A stretch of 64,000 nucleotides of DNA, taken from the NCBI RefSeq assembly GCF_000264905.1, contig NW_006763134.1, positions 14,852-78,851 on the forward strand, in the 5' to 3' direction. Below the pieces are notes generated by a model. That model was given only the letters and a program-made list of their open reading frames with translations, was not told where the DNA came from and searched no databases. The position numbers and the translations under genes are program-made. This DNA comes from Stereum hirsutum FP-91666 SS1. Its lineage: Eukaryota > Basidiomycota > Agaricomycetes > Russulales > Stereaceae. This document shows, piece after piece, positions 1 through 11,100 of the stretch (the stretch's first letter is position 1; every line of letters starts with the position of its first letter).

Positions 1-101
1 CTCAGAGATCAATTAGGAGCTAAGCAGAACGTTCTGAGGCGATTTAAAGCGCAGGGCCCATAACCTGTGAAGCGCAGACAATCGAGCACTCGAAGAAACG
101 A

Positions 102-210
102 CTGTGAGAAGCGTCACTGTCAATGATATTTCCCTCACAAAGTAATAGAAAAAGAAAGAGACGAAATCTATAGTAAGACTCACCTGTGAGAAGCGTCACT
201 GTCAATGATA
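102..210. repeat. 27-bp direct repeat, two copies
   Basis: An identical 27-mer occurs at 102-128 and 184-210 (82-bp period), beginning CTGTGAGAAGCGTCACTG. Both copies lie inside the extra segment of the left inverted-repeat arm. The second sits next to CTCAC and could be a local slippage duplication. Function unknown. Confidence 0.8.
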
Positions 211-574
211 AAGAGACAAGGACGCTTCCCACAAGTTAAAAGGACGCGCTCCGGCGCTTACCGGTCTACTATACAGTTGGAAAACTACCTGCCTAAACGG
301 GACGCAGAGGCGCGGAACCGAGGCGCGGAATCCGGCCCCCTGCGGCCCGCTGGCTGGCGAAATAACTAAAGTCATAACTCTGCAGTAAGTGGTCCTATCA
401 GTCCCGGAAAAATTGCTAAAATATCAGGGAAATTACCTCTGTCTCGTCGTAATACTCCGGACAGGGGGGACGACGATGAGATGCGCTGCGTTGGGGATGT
501 TTCTGTCGGTACTCTTGGGCCACTTTCTGTCTTCTGCACGAGGAATGAGTGACTAGTTTATGAGTGAAAACTGA

Positions 575-1628
575 TCACTTACTAAAAGCACCCGGAAAGT
601 GGCCCTTCTTCGTGTAAAACTCCCGATACCACGTCAAGAGCATGATGACGCCGATGGTTTGAATTGTCTTGCCAATCCCGACCTCATCCAAGACAGCGAC
701 CGGTTTGCCGTCGAACGCCATCTCGATCATGGCCAGCATTGCAACCAGTTGGTGCCACCGCGGCGTGAGCACGACGCCATTCTTTTCGTCTTTGAACCAC
801 TCCACGTGATCGGCCGGATTGCGCCGAGCTTCGCTGTTGTCGTAGCGGGAATTCATGAATGGGAGCACGCCGTCGTGACCGATTAGGGATTTCTTGTCGA
901 TTCTGAGACGCACTTTGACCTCTTCTGTATTGAGGTTGGCGTAGGCCTCGGAGCCGGATTGCCAGTCAGAGATGTCGTTGGGCGAGAGGTCGGATAATCG
1001 CAGGATCTCTGCGTAGTCGTCGTCATTGTTGCCGCCAGCTCGAAGGATCGCCTCATGCGTCAACAATGTGATCCGGGCAGTGTCGCTCTCGCGAGCGAGC
1101 GTGCTGACGGCCTTCCGGAGAGCAGGAACTAGTTTTTTTCCTGCGGAACGGTCAACAAGGGTGGCGCCTGCATAATTCATAACCACTTACGATTGCAGCC
1201 CTCTGGTATCTCGAAGTCTTCGTCGATCGCACCTCAGAGGTTCAATAGAAGCTGCTTACCCTCCTCCAGGGTTTTCCGTGACTTGTCACCCTGGAAGACC
1301 TCCATCATGGCCTGGACGTCGGTCAAGGAGTTCAGAAGCCGGACAGCTTGAGCTGTTGTGAGGCTACCAGCGGACGCGATCGCGTCTAGGCGGCAATGTT
1401 AGTGATTGGTGCAGCTAGTCACACGGAGACAAGTGGACTCTAACCTTGCAACGCGTTCTTGTTCGCTTCAATCAAGGCAGGTATCTTCTTTCGCTTGTTT
1501 GCGTATGACGATTGCCACGTCTGATAGGCGCACTTGGCAATAAGGCTTGAGAAGATCTCAAAAGCCGCTTTTGGGAGAGAGGGGTTCTTGGAGTCGGGCC
1601 CACCGAGAACGAGCGCTAAACGTGTCAT
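575..1628 (-). pseudogene. SNF2-family helicase, N-terminal fragment
   Basis: At least three exons read on the minus strand: about 1628-1440, 1387-1258 and 1166-586. The last exon contains an SNF2 ATPase entry region: a helix with LTPRWHQLVAMLA, then DEVGIGKTIQT, which corresponds to the Walker A (motif I) DEMGLGKT of SNF2 enzymes. A good donor (GTAAGT) follows at 585, but no continuation is seen before the inverted-repeat end at about 460, so helicase motifs II-VI are missing. Such proteins normally remodel chromatin or act in repair, but this piece lacks the DEAH box and cannot be a working ATPase. Truncation by the surrounding repeat is the simplest reading; a continuation outside the window is the alternative. 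Confidence 0.6.
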
Positions 1629-2439
1629 GGTGTTACCGAGATTGACAGCGCTGTACCCCTTGAGGCGCTAACCTCCATGTAGTCTATGGCATGACCACCC
1701 ACATGTGATCGTATTCTTCTGTTATTCTCCTGTCTTGCACATCTCTTTGTCATTCATCTGTAGTACCCTGCTTAATTCAACTTTATTCATCCACTGGTGC
1801 GAAAACCTTGAGAGGTGTAAGAAAAAACAAACAAATAAACAAATAAACATTGACAACACTGGTACATGATTAACATATGAAGAACATGAGCGCAATCAAG
1901 GGGACTTTGAAAGATGAGGGGCATTATCCAATCCCTCCTCCGTTGCCATCTTCCTCACCCACTTCCTTTGACGCTCTCTACACCTCCATGGAGGAGTATC
2001 TAGAATGCATGATTGAACAGGTTATAAAGGTGTGAACCAAGGCAAATCATTTGAACCGTAACGAATATGTATTTAATGTATTCCAGCGTATTTTTCATTA
2101 CTCCTGATGATTGCAGTACTCCGCTCTAGCCTCACATTCATAATGGACTTGGTACATTTTGCGTGCTCGCGTGACAAGGTATGGTCTCATGGGCACCGTC
2201 AGAGCCTATAGTGAGAAGCTCTTGGATGATCAAGATATGTGGTTGGGTGCTGCACTATGGTATCATGTGCACGTCTGCGATCCCAGGACAAATGGGCGGG
2301 GTATCTGTGCAATGTTCATCCTCACTGCGGAACATCCTGAGATGTTTTCAGATCTAATAAGCATGAATGGGGAACATGTAAGCGGTGCAGTAGTAGATAA
2401 TCCCGGTGGACCCAATTCAATTCAGCCCACCCTCCTTTG
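1629..2439. other. No recognisable gene
   Basis: About 800 bp with only short ORFs. One of 52 codons (1877-2035, plus) is rich in proline and serine and could be the start of a retroelement gag, but nothing diagnostic is present. An A-rich stretch lies at 1822-1850. Confidence 0.5.
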
Positions 2440-4545
2440 TTAGGTGCACGTGTCTGGTCTGGGATGAATTGGCTTTAAAGACTCCTTCAGGATCTCTGCA
2501 TCCAGCACCAGGTCATTATGTGAGTCAATTGGATCAACAACAAGTCATGCATCGTTCAAGTTCAGGCAATGGTGAACTGGCCTCCCCTGGTCGTCCTCCA
2601 GACGCACCTCAAGAGACCAAAGGTAGTCTGTTTCCGTATGCGCAAGACTGTGGCGGACACACTTGTGGGGCTACTGTGGCACGGTTCGGAGTTTTCCAGA
2701 TTTAGGGCACGTTCAAAAGCCCATTTAAAAAATATGAACCTACTTGAAGACACACCAGAACTGGCAGCCGGCTCACAGTGTCAGAGTCCTTGCCCACTTC
2801 AGCCAGAATCCATGCCTTCAGCATTGGAAAGCCGTGAAGCATCTCTTCGCTATCTCAAGGGCTCATCCACTTATTCCCCCACTTTCACCTCCACTTCCTC
2901 CACCGAGCTCCTCCACACCTGTACCGACGCCAATCATGCAGGGAATCTGGACTCTGGACGATCCGCTTCGTCAAGGTGGGCACTGGCGCGATTTGCTGCC
3001 AATCTCGCGTTCAATCTATGGTTCTCTCTACCACAGACGCTGAATACGTCGCTGCAACCACTGCTGGCCAAGAGAAGGATTCCTCTTCCTTTGCAACCCG
3101 CTCACTTCCTTTGGTTATTCACTCGACTCTCCTTCCACCGGACTTCAGAGGGAATTTTCCTCCACGGGGATGTCATGGAAAATCCAAAAATCCACAAGAT
3201 TTGCGCCAGGATGTTCCGATCGAGATTGAATGCCTTTATCCGCCGAGTAAGCTCCAAAAACAGGTGAGTTCAGATACAAAACTCGCAATGCTGAGCACGC
3301 CCAAAAATAGCTCTCCTCTTTCATAACCGTTCCTCTCATTCTCCTCCTGGTATGACATCAGTAAGTGACGACGTGATCCGTGCACAACCTCTGCACCGCT
3401 CTACATAAAGAGTGCCGCCCCGCCGTCATCCCCCACTGCCTTCCTCACACTGCCTTCCTCCCTCCCTCCATATCGCACCCTTCCTCCCTCTGCGCCTCCC
3501 TCCATTTCCGGCATTCCTCAAGGCTTATCACTCGACATCTCTGTTACAAGGTATGCGTCAGCCACAGCTGTTCTGTTCAGACTCAGGGTGGCCAACACCA
3601 AGAGGCGTGAGGGATGTTTATTAGAGAGTTTACTTTAGTGATGGTGTTCTCTCAAGGTGTGTCTTGCCCGCATTGGATGATATGCTCAACTGACAGTTTT
3701 TGCTTCGAGCCAGCTATGAACTGTATGTACGTGCTCTGCCTCTCCTCTCGTCATCGCTTTCATTCGCGCCTTATGCTGTCTTTGCTCAGATACCACTTCC
3801 GCTCAGACTTCAAAGGCCATAAAGATACGCTGCATGTGTTTCTCTAGTGTGTTTCACATCACTAACTAGCATACATCTAGGCCTTCGTATACTTTCATCC
3901 CCCCAGCCGACATCCATGCTCACGAAACCTTGGTCTTTGCGCGGTTTTTGTGGTTCTTGGGTCATATGGGCTATAGTAGCTTACAGCTAGGAGAATGTCT
4001 AGTTGAAGCATTGTATATGCACGTCGAGAGCCTCCGTAGCTGTAGATTCTGTTGGTACAAGTCACATGCATAAGCCGTTGAATACAATACAATCACACCA
4101 TCTCTTTTCGCGCAGAATGAATGTCTGAAGAATATCATGTTTCATTATATCGCGGTCTAGAACCCCAGTACATTCGTCCGGGGAACCCGCGGAATCGGCG
4201 CTGAGGATATTTCCAGAGACATTTTGTGGATAAGTCGTATATCTGCAGAATATGCTCGGCGGGAAATGAGCCTGAAGTCCGGTGTTCTACCCTCTACATC
4301 GACAATCATTTCTGCGCTTCAAGTGATGAAATATCTGGAGCATCATGTGCGGATGACACATCTGAATTTGCGGTTCTATCCGTTGAGAGATGAGGTGGAG
4401 AGCAGGCCACGATCCGGGGTGGATCATATAGCGACGGATGAGATAGATCCCTGCTGATCTTTTGATTAAACCGCTCACTGGGGGTTAAAGTGCAGACATT
4501 CGCAGAGATGATGAAGCTTAGGGATGAAGCTTCGGGCCTTGATGG
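2440..4545 (+). mobile_element. Degenerate Ty1/copia polyprotein end (RT/RNase H), split by an insertion
   Basis: Frameshifted plus-strand remains of a copia RNase H domain. At 2790-3135 the phrases YLKGSSTYS, TDANHAGNLDSGRS, LSTTDAEYVAA and LTSFGYSLDSPST appear across frames; STTDAEY is a hallmark of the copia RNase H. The domain resumes at 4320-4540 with HHVRMTHLNLRFYPLRDEVE and VDHIATDE, which normally follow within about 30 residues, so about 1.2 kb (roughly 3135-4310) is inserted between them. Many stops and shifts make it inactive. The inserted stretch has no clear coding content. Flanking LTRs were not identified. Confidence 0.7.
2625..2716 (+). repeat. Dispersed ~200-bp repeat, partial copy
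   Basis: Shares the core TGTGGCAC(A/G)GTTCGGAGTT and flanking bases with 6335-6548 and, inverted, with 7072-7275. It interrupts the copia remnant. Confidence 0.6.
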
Positions 4546-5034
4546 GAGGGAGGATTTTAACCAAACTTTTGGGGCTCATAGGGCCACTTACTGCAGTCAT
4601 GACTTGTGGTTGTTCAGCAAGGTGTCATCGAATCTCCATCATCCAGATCATACTCGTCATGTATATATGACCTGCAGCCAAGCACAGGTGTCTTGTATGA
4701 CAAGATTTTGTATCTCTCTTGGTTCTGTTCAATGATCATGATTGCTGGTTGGACGTGGTTGTGACTATACACAAAACTAATGTCTAGACGAGTAGCGATC
4801 GGAAAGTGGGCCAAGGGTCCAGCAGTGTTGATCTAAGGAATAGAGCGCATCTGCAGGTCGTCTTCATACGACCGAGGCGCCACGGACATTGAAAGGCGAA
4901 TTGCAAGTATAAACCGGATGTGGTCAGAAAGCTTGAAGCGATCAAGGAGGGCTAGAATTGTCCGGAGTATTATGACGAGATGGAGGGAGCTTTCCTGTAT
5001 TCAAGCTATTTTTCCGGGACTAATAGGACAAATT
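4546..5034. other. No recognisable gene; right arm of the inverted repeat
   Basis: About 490 bp without a credible ORF. Its right part (about 4960-5034) is the inverted counterpart of 389-462. Confidence 0.5.
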
Positions 5035-5075
5035 GCCTCTGAACGTTCTGCTTAGCTCCTATTTGATCCCACTCT

Positions 5076-5119
5076 ACTCGCCTCAACACCACTCGCCTCA
5101 ACACCACTCGCCTCAACAC
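5076..5119. repeat. 15-bp tandem repeat, three copies
   Basis: Three copies of ACTCGCCTCAACACC in direct tandem (the last lacks one base), just outside the right inverted-repeat end and before a copia gag-like start. Confidence 0.85.
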
Positions 5120-5149
5120 GTCCATTCCTACACCACCCTATCCGTCATT

Positions 5150-6990
5150 ATGTCCGATGACAAAAGAGAATCAGAAGGCGCATATTAGGAAGGAGAAGGA
5201 AGATCCAAAGGCGATGTGGGAGAAGTTGGCTGGGCTCGATGTGCAGAAGAAGACTGGGACCGCGATTCGACGTTTATTCCGGACTCTTCTCCACTCGTAT
5301 CCAAGAATGCGAGTGGCTCTCCGACCTCGTTGCTCGTGTCAATCTTTACATCTCCCATATCAGAGAGCCCCCCCCCCCCGCAAAGTCCACCCTTGACGAC
5401 CTTGACTCCGAATTATCGTCCATGGCACTCATCAAGGCCCTACCTTCCGACTACAACAACTTCGTCACCTTCCTCTAAACGACAACCTATCCCTCGACAG
5501 TGTGTTACCCAAGCCTCCTCTAATGAGGAGCAATCTCGCAAACGTAGTGCCGTGCAGAATGATGATACTCCTGAGCTTGCCATGGTCGCTGCTCTCAAGG
5601 TCGTGGTGGTAGAGGTGGAGGAAGTGGAGCAAACGCGAATGAAGCCCAAGGAGGGGCTTCTACGCCGTCGTCTAGATGCACTCTCTCATCTTTGGCTCGC
5701 CCCGCTTGGCCCGTCCTCGTGCGGCTACTGACTTGAACACAGACACAGGCGCCTCCTCAAATATGACCCTTCATGATCGTTGGTGCTCGTACTCTCCCCA
5801 CGTTGTGCCTGTTCATTTAGCAGACGATTCACTCATCCATTCTCAAGGGATAGGGTCTATCGAGTTCGTTTTTATTTTCAGTGGTTCCTATTGTTCCTAT
5901 TGTCAGTGGTAGAGAGCTGTGTCCTGTAGTGTTTGATGACGTCATGCACATTCCCAAGCTCGCCTCAAATCTATCATCGTTGTTCCATCTCTCTGTGAGC
6001 AAGGGCTATGAGCTTCACATCGTCGGGCGTGACATCGCTTTCAAGCGAGCTGGAGAGCGGCTTTTTACTGCCTGTATCGTTTTGAGGGCTATATTGGCTA
6101 TCTCAATGGGCGCATCCTTTGGAGTTTGTTTATCATCCGTGTTCCTTGTCTCTCTTGGAGCAACGTCATCATAATGTTCCCAAGACCGCTACTGGTCGTT
6201 TTCACCCTCTCGATCTCATCCATACCAATCTCAAGGGTCCTGCCTCCCACCCACAAAGGTATCATTACTGGGTCACATTTATCGACGATGCTGGATGTTT
6301 TCAAAGGTGGCCAGTTCTTGAAGAAGAGTTAGGTTTTGGGGGTTTCAAAGTGTCGGTTGTGGTTGTGGTGGACGTTTGTTGGGCGACTGTGGCACAGTTC
6401 GGAGTTCTCCCAATTTAGGGCTAGGGTTAGGTTGCCAAAACTCGTCCATGTACATACCCTTACCCATGTCTCTGTACCCCATCTCTGCGTCTGTGTCTGT
6501 GTGTGCTGGGCCATCAGCCACCTCTGAGCTTCTATTCCTGACACAGAGGGTTCAAGGTGTATGCAGAGAAAGTGCTTAGAAGGAAGATTAGGATGTTAAG
6601 GGAAGTGGGGAGTATATTGGGAGCGACCAGGATGTGTATAGCATACCAAGGCGAATGAACCCTATTCAAAACAAGGTAAAGCAAAGAAGGCCAATCTCGA
6701 CATGGCTCTTGCTTCTCAGATCTCGCCATCTCTGCCTATATCGATGTCACCAATCGCACACTTGCCTCTGCTCAGAAGAAACCAGATGTTTCCTCTTTCC
6801 GCGTCTTTGGTTGCCTCGCCTATGTGCTCGCCTGGATAGAAAGCGGAAGCCGTTGACTTCACATACTCGCAAGTGTATCTTGGTTGGGTATGTGAATGGA
6901 GTGGAGGGGTAGCAGTTTTGGGACCCGGTTCACATAGGATTATCATTCACTCTCATGTGGTGTTTATCATTTCTCCTTTTCTGTTCCTTT
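5150..6990 (+). mobile_element. Degenerate Ty1/copia element: gag, protease and integrase remains
   Basis: Order and content match a copia polyprotein read across frames. A gag segment (5150-5480, ending ALIKALPSDYNNFVTFL) is followed by an aspartic protease signature (NTDTGASSNMT near 5740), a gag-pre-integrase stretch with VFDDVMHIPKLASNLSS (about 5930-5975), and the integrase core start (DLIHTNLKGP, YHYWVTFIDDAGCFQRW, 6205-6315). The integrase is interrupted at about 6335-6548 by a dispersed repeat, resumes with KVYAEKVLRRKI (from about 6557), then FRVFGCLAYVLA (6800s) and HTRKCILVGYVNG (6860-6900). Stops and frameshifts throughout; inactive. The reverse transcriptase is missing. Confidence 0.75.
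6335..6548 (+). repeat. Dispersed ~200-bp repeat, copy 1
   Basis: About 200 bp that precisely splits copia integrase between WPVLEE and KVYAEK. Contains a GGTTGTGGTTGTGG run, the core TGTGGCACAGTTCGGAGTTC, TTAGGG-like units and a TCTGTGTCTGTGTG stretch. The copy at 7072-7275 is its reverse complement. It could be a SINE or a solo terminal repeat; no promoter boxes were recognised. Confidence 0.65.
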
Positions 6991-7071
6991 GCCTTTTGAA
7001 TCCCCTTTACTTTTCTCCATTTCTTTCCTCTTCAAACACATTGCCTTACACTTTTTACCTAGATGGTACAA

Positions 7072-7275
7072 GTTGTCAGGAATAGAAGCTCAGAGGGGGC
7101 TAATGGCCTAACGGACACAGACACAGACCAAAGATGAAGTACAGACAGAAACAAGGGTAAGAGTATGTGCATCGACGAGTTTGTGCAACACAACCCTAAC
7201 CCTAACCCAGGAGAACTCCGAGCTGTGCCACAGTGGCCTCACATACTTCGGCCACAACCACAACCAACACAAGTA
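7072..7275 (-). repeat. Dispersed ~200-bp repeat, copy 2 (inverted)
   Basis: Reverse complement of 6335-6548 with roughly 15-20% differences by eye. Includes CCCTAACCCTAACCC at about 7193-7209, matching the telomere-type hexamer; the other copy has only a degenerate form. Confidence 0.65.
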
Positions 7276-8051
7276 ATGTCTGATGTTTCTTCTACATCAA
7301 AGTTCGACCTCTTCAGGAGGCCTTAGGAGACAGATTGCACAGCACATGCATGATGTGCTGAAGACTTGCCTCTGCTAGTCACCTGTTGGGTGGAACTGAT
7401 CTATCTCACATCTACAGTCCCAAAAGATGAAAAAGGATTATTTCCCAGAGTACCACTGGGAGTCTCTTTATACTCCTCAAGGCTTTGTAGTGGTCTTCTG
7501 TGTTCCTTCGAAGAAAGGAGGAGCATTTTTATACATGTGTACCGTTGAAGGGCACAATTGATACTATGGGTAGGTTGAAATCACAGGTGGTGTTTGTCAA
7601 ATGGTCTGAAGAGACGAGGTTGAAGGGGCAAAAAGAAGATTGAGTCAATGGGCTAGTTTAGGTGTTGACAAACACAAAGTTAGGGTACGTAAATATATGT
7701 AGACCACTATATATACTACGAGGGGTTAGGAGCTGAGAGAGGAGGTCTCATCCAATTAGATAGAACGTGAGGGATGGCAGCAAGAAGAGATCAGTCAAGT
7801 CGGTTGACAAGATAGCCGGCTCCGGGACATAACCGGGTAGCAAATTGGAAAGGAGAAATGGTTGACCACAGAAGCACTGTGAGGGCGCCGAGGCGACATT
7901 GTTTGACTTGGCTGCAAGTTCCCATAAGGAGAGGAGGAATGATTTAACGTGGAGCGCGTTTGGAACCCTTCCTGTCAGAGCCATTGACATTGGATGGAGC
8001 CTGCGTACATTGCGAAGAGTGGATGTAAGACATAACAAGCTCAGTCGTAAG
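7276..8051. other. No recognisable gene
   Basis: About 775 bp. Short ORFs on both strands show no domain signature. The region ends exactly at the CAGGGCATGCC terminus of the next element. Confidence 0.5.
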
Positions 8052-8883
8052 CAGGGCATGCCACGATTATATCGGTGCGAGCACCTGTATCCATGGGAAT
8101 AAGTACCTGTTTTCCTCAGAGGCCACACCTGTATCCGGGGTCGTATCCGTGGGAACAGGTATCCATATCCAACCGATACAGGTACTTGCCAATGGGCAGG
8201 TACTCATGGATAGAATTAATCTACAGGTATTTTAAAGGTTACCTGAGGGGTACCCATGGGTACGTGGTAAATATGAGCTGGGGAAGGGTGTGGAGGAGTA
8301 CTCACTGAATCAATACCGTCGTTCTCAACAACGGGTGGGCTGAATCGCGTCAAACCAAGTAGGGAAGGCAATGCGGAACATCCAAATGCGACGATTGACC
8401 CTGCAACGCTGGAAACACACACATAATTAAGTGAGAATGAGCGCATTTACAATAGAAGGTAGGAAGGGGTACTCACCAGGTCAATGTTGTCATTCTTGAC
8501 AATGAGCGGGCTGAATCTGATCAAACAAAGTGCAGGGGATAATGGAGGAAGTGTATATGCATTGATTGATCCAGATCCATCCGAAACGCGGGTCAAACTG
8601 AGTGAGAAGGAGCAATTTTACGATTGAAAGGGATAGGGTACTTACCAAGGTTGAGATTGTTGACCTCGATGACGACCAGGTAGAATTTCCTCAAACCAAA
8701 TACAGGGTCCTATGAAGGACGTTGATACGCGTCGAGTGATCTAGCTACATCGAACACGGGTGCTCATTTGAGCGAGAACGAGCACTCTTACGGTTGGAGG
8801 GGTAATGGGAACTCACCAGGGTCAACACCGCCGTTCTCGATGACGAGCGTGTCGTTTCTCTTCAAACAAAGTAGCGGAGGATA
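8052..8883 (-). mobile_element. CAGGG-ended element, truncated copy A
   Basis: Starts with CAGGGCATGCCACGAT at 8052 (the 'type 1' end), followed by about 230 bp rich in CAGGTAC/GTACCTG palindromes, then about 3.4 tandem units of ~171 bp (unit starts near 8300, 8471, 8641 and 8811, each opening ACTCACCAGG or a variant). The array stops at about 8883, where gypsy sequence begins, so the other end is lost. No coding capacity. The 5'-CAGGG terminus suggests a hAT-like origin, but no transposase or clear 8-bp target duplication is present. Confidence 0.65.
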
Positions 8884-8886
8884 ACC

Positions 8887-10541
8887 ATGCTCAAACCAGA
8901 ACACTTCATACATAGTGCGACAGTAGGTCTAAGCGAAACAGACTTAGAACGAAGAATACGCAAAGCTAGCATTAGAGAGGCAGAAGTCCTATCTACACTT
9001 AAAAGCATGATTCGCTCTTCGCCACAGTCATTAGCTAGAGGAGTCCCAGACTGGGAGGAAATAGATGGCCTTACATATTATCAGGACAGGCTCTATATCC
9101 CGAAAGACGGAGACTTGCATACAGAGGTTCTGAAGTTGGTTCATGACCATCCAGCTGCAGGACATCCAGGTCAAAATGCCACATATGAACTCGCTTCAGA
9201 GCAGTTCTGGTGGCCTGGAATGTCAGCAATGGTGGCCAAGTACGTGGAAGGTTGCGATAGGTGCGCAAGGATGAAGGAGTTGATACGGCCGACAAGGTCG
9301 GTTGTCCCACTAGAAGTACCAACTCGGCCCTGGGAGGTAGTCGGCATAGACCTTATTGGTCCATTACCAGAATGTCAAGGATGTAATGCAGTCCTGACAT
9401 ATGTCGACCACTACGCTGGACAAGTCAGACCAGTTCCCACCAGGACAGAAGTAACAGCAGAAGGAGTCGGAGATTTACACTTCAAACATGTCTTCCCCGA
9501 TTTCGGTTTGCCGAAGAAGTTTGTCTCCGATAGAGGACGACAGTTCGCCTCTAGAGCTATGAGAGCATTATTAAAGCGACTCGGGATAGAAGGAGGTCTT
9601 ACAACTGCCTACCACCCTCGTGCCAACGGAAAGACAGAAAGGATGAATAGAGAAATATCCAAGCAAATCCGTCTTTACTGTAATCGCCGAGGCGAAGACT
9701 GGGTCGACTGGCTTCCAACCCTCACATTCGTGATAAACTCTCGGAAAAATAGTTCCTCTGGATTTGCACCATTCGAGTTGTTGTACGGCTTCAAACCTAC
9801 TTCAGTACAGCCTACTGGTTCGCCTTCGCAGTTCCCTTCAGTCGAAGCTCGCTTGCAAAAGTTAGAAGCAGCTCGCAAGGATGCGAAAGCAGCCATGAGG
9901 ATGTCGAAGAAAGACCAGGCAAAGGAAGGAGACGTTGAGAAAAGGGCATTCGAGGTTGGAGATATGGTTTGGTTAGATGCAAAACCAATCCAGATTAAAG
10001 GTGTTCGTAAACTCACAGCTAGGAAACTGGGACCTTACAAGGTTACAAAGCAAATAAGCCCAGTTAACTACGAGTTAGAACTTCCTAAAGATCTCCGTGT
10101 ACACCCGGTGTTCCACATTGATCGGCTTTCGTCTTGGAAGGGTAATGAGGTTAATGGGATACTGCCACCACCGCCAGAGCCAGTGGAAGTAGAAGAGAAG
10201 AGGAGTATGAAGTTGACGAAGTGTTGGATTCAAAGTTGGTAGGGAAAGGGTTGAGATATCTGGTGAAATGGAAGGGCTATGGTGAAGGCAATAATAGTTG
10301 GGAACCGGCTAAGAACCTGAAGAATGCGGAAGACAAAGGCAAGTCATTCCATAAAAAGCATCCTTCAGCGCCGCGACCACTAGGAAAATTCGTCTTTGCT
10401 ACGTACACCTGGAAGTCTATGGAGGAAAGTCTAACGGACGGATTCAATCCTAAGACGGGTAAAGCCTGGGATATACCAGACTGGCAGGAGGGAAAGATGC
10501 CAGGGAGAGATAAGGCACTCAACGAGGACGTCGAGTCTTAG
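8887..10541 (+). pseudogene. Ty3/gypsy chromovirus integrase plus chromodomain, 5'-truncated
   Basis: A 451-codon ORF (8887-10242) encodes a gypsy integrase. The zinc-binding HHCC module is visible (VHDHPAAGHPG then CDRCARMK). All three catalytic acids are present: D in VVGIDLIGPLP, D in FVSDRGRQFAS, E in HPRANGKTERMNRE. A C-terminal chromodomain ([17 protein letters not shown], about 10255-10310) lies in another frame from 10221, so one indel near 10190-10205, in a GAAGAG-rich run, breaks the polyprotein. Gag, protease, RT and RNase H are absent; the 5' end joins the tandem array of the preceding element directly. Dead copy, though the catalytic core is unusually well kept. Confidence 0.85.
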
Positions 10542-10544
10542 AGG

Positions 10545-11100
10545 GGGGTACTGAAACGGCCTTCGGGCTAAACCTAACTCTTTATTTCTCGGCGTTTCTA
10601 AGGAGTGTACGCGCCTTGCAGGCATTGTGGCCCCAGGTGCCACTTCGACGATGGAGATGTGGGATGGATAGAGGGATAGGCACGTGACCAGTCATGTGGT
10701 AGGCACGTGATGGCATGTGACCTTGTGGTCGTGATGTAGGGACATATGATCAGGTCTGGAACGTTCTAGAATAGTCTTGTGCATGTTGACTCAGCAGTTT
10801 GTACCCATTATACCCATTGCTGGACCCACTGGATATCCATGAAGGATTCCTGTAGTGTTCACTCGTAGTGTACAGTGAGGGTGTGCCCTAAAGGGTCAGC
10901 TCAGGATGTATATAAGAACCACCTGTATCGTAGAATAGTTCCCTCACTCGATCTCCTTTGCTTCTCGCCATACTCAGTGTGACCTTGCGTCCTGGTGTAT
11001 CCAGCCCCAAGCCCACGGTCTCAGTTCACCACCCACTATTCTCTCTGGGCTAGTGCCCCTAGGACAAGCACTCCTAGTACTCACATTTGTACGCTGACAC
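10545..11100 (+). repeat. Probable 3' LTR of the gypsy remnant
   Basis: Follows a purine tract (AGAGGGGGG, 10540-10548) that resembles the polypurine primer site. Begins TGAAACGGCC and plausibly ends ...CGCTGACA near 11099. Contains TATATAAG near 10911 followed by a pyrimidine-rich stretch, as expected for an LTR promoter. The 5' LTR is missing, so exact borders are inferred. Confidence 0.45.

Larger units (their letters stand above)
8..5067. mobile_element. Region bounded by terminal inverted repeats, holding an SNF2 fragment and copia debris
   Basis: Positions 8-40 and 5035-5067 are near-identical inverted repeats (33 bp). A second inverted match follows: 389-462 pairs with about 4960-5034, so the right end is continuous while the left end has about 348 extra bases (41-388) between the two parts. 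This is the layout of a DNA-transposon end pair whose left arm carries an insertion. No transposase is recognisable inside; the interior is an SNF2-like exon set (575-1628) and a copia remnant. Only 7 bases lie left of the repeat, so a target duplication cannot be judged. It could instead be two inverted solo fragments of one repeat. Confidence 0.5.
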
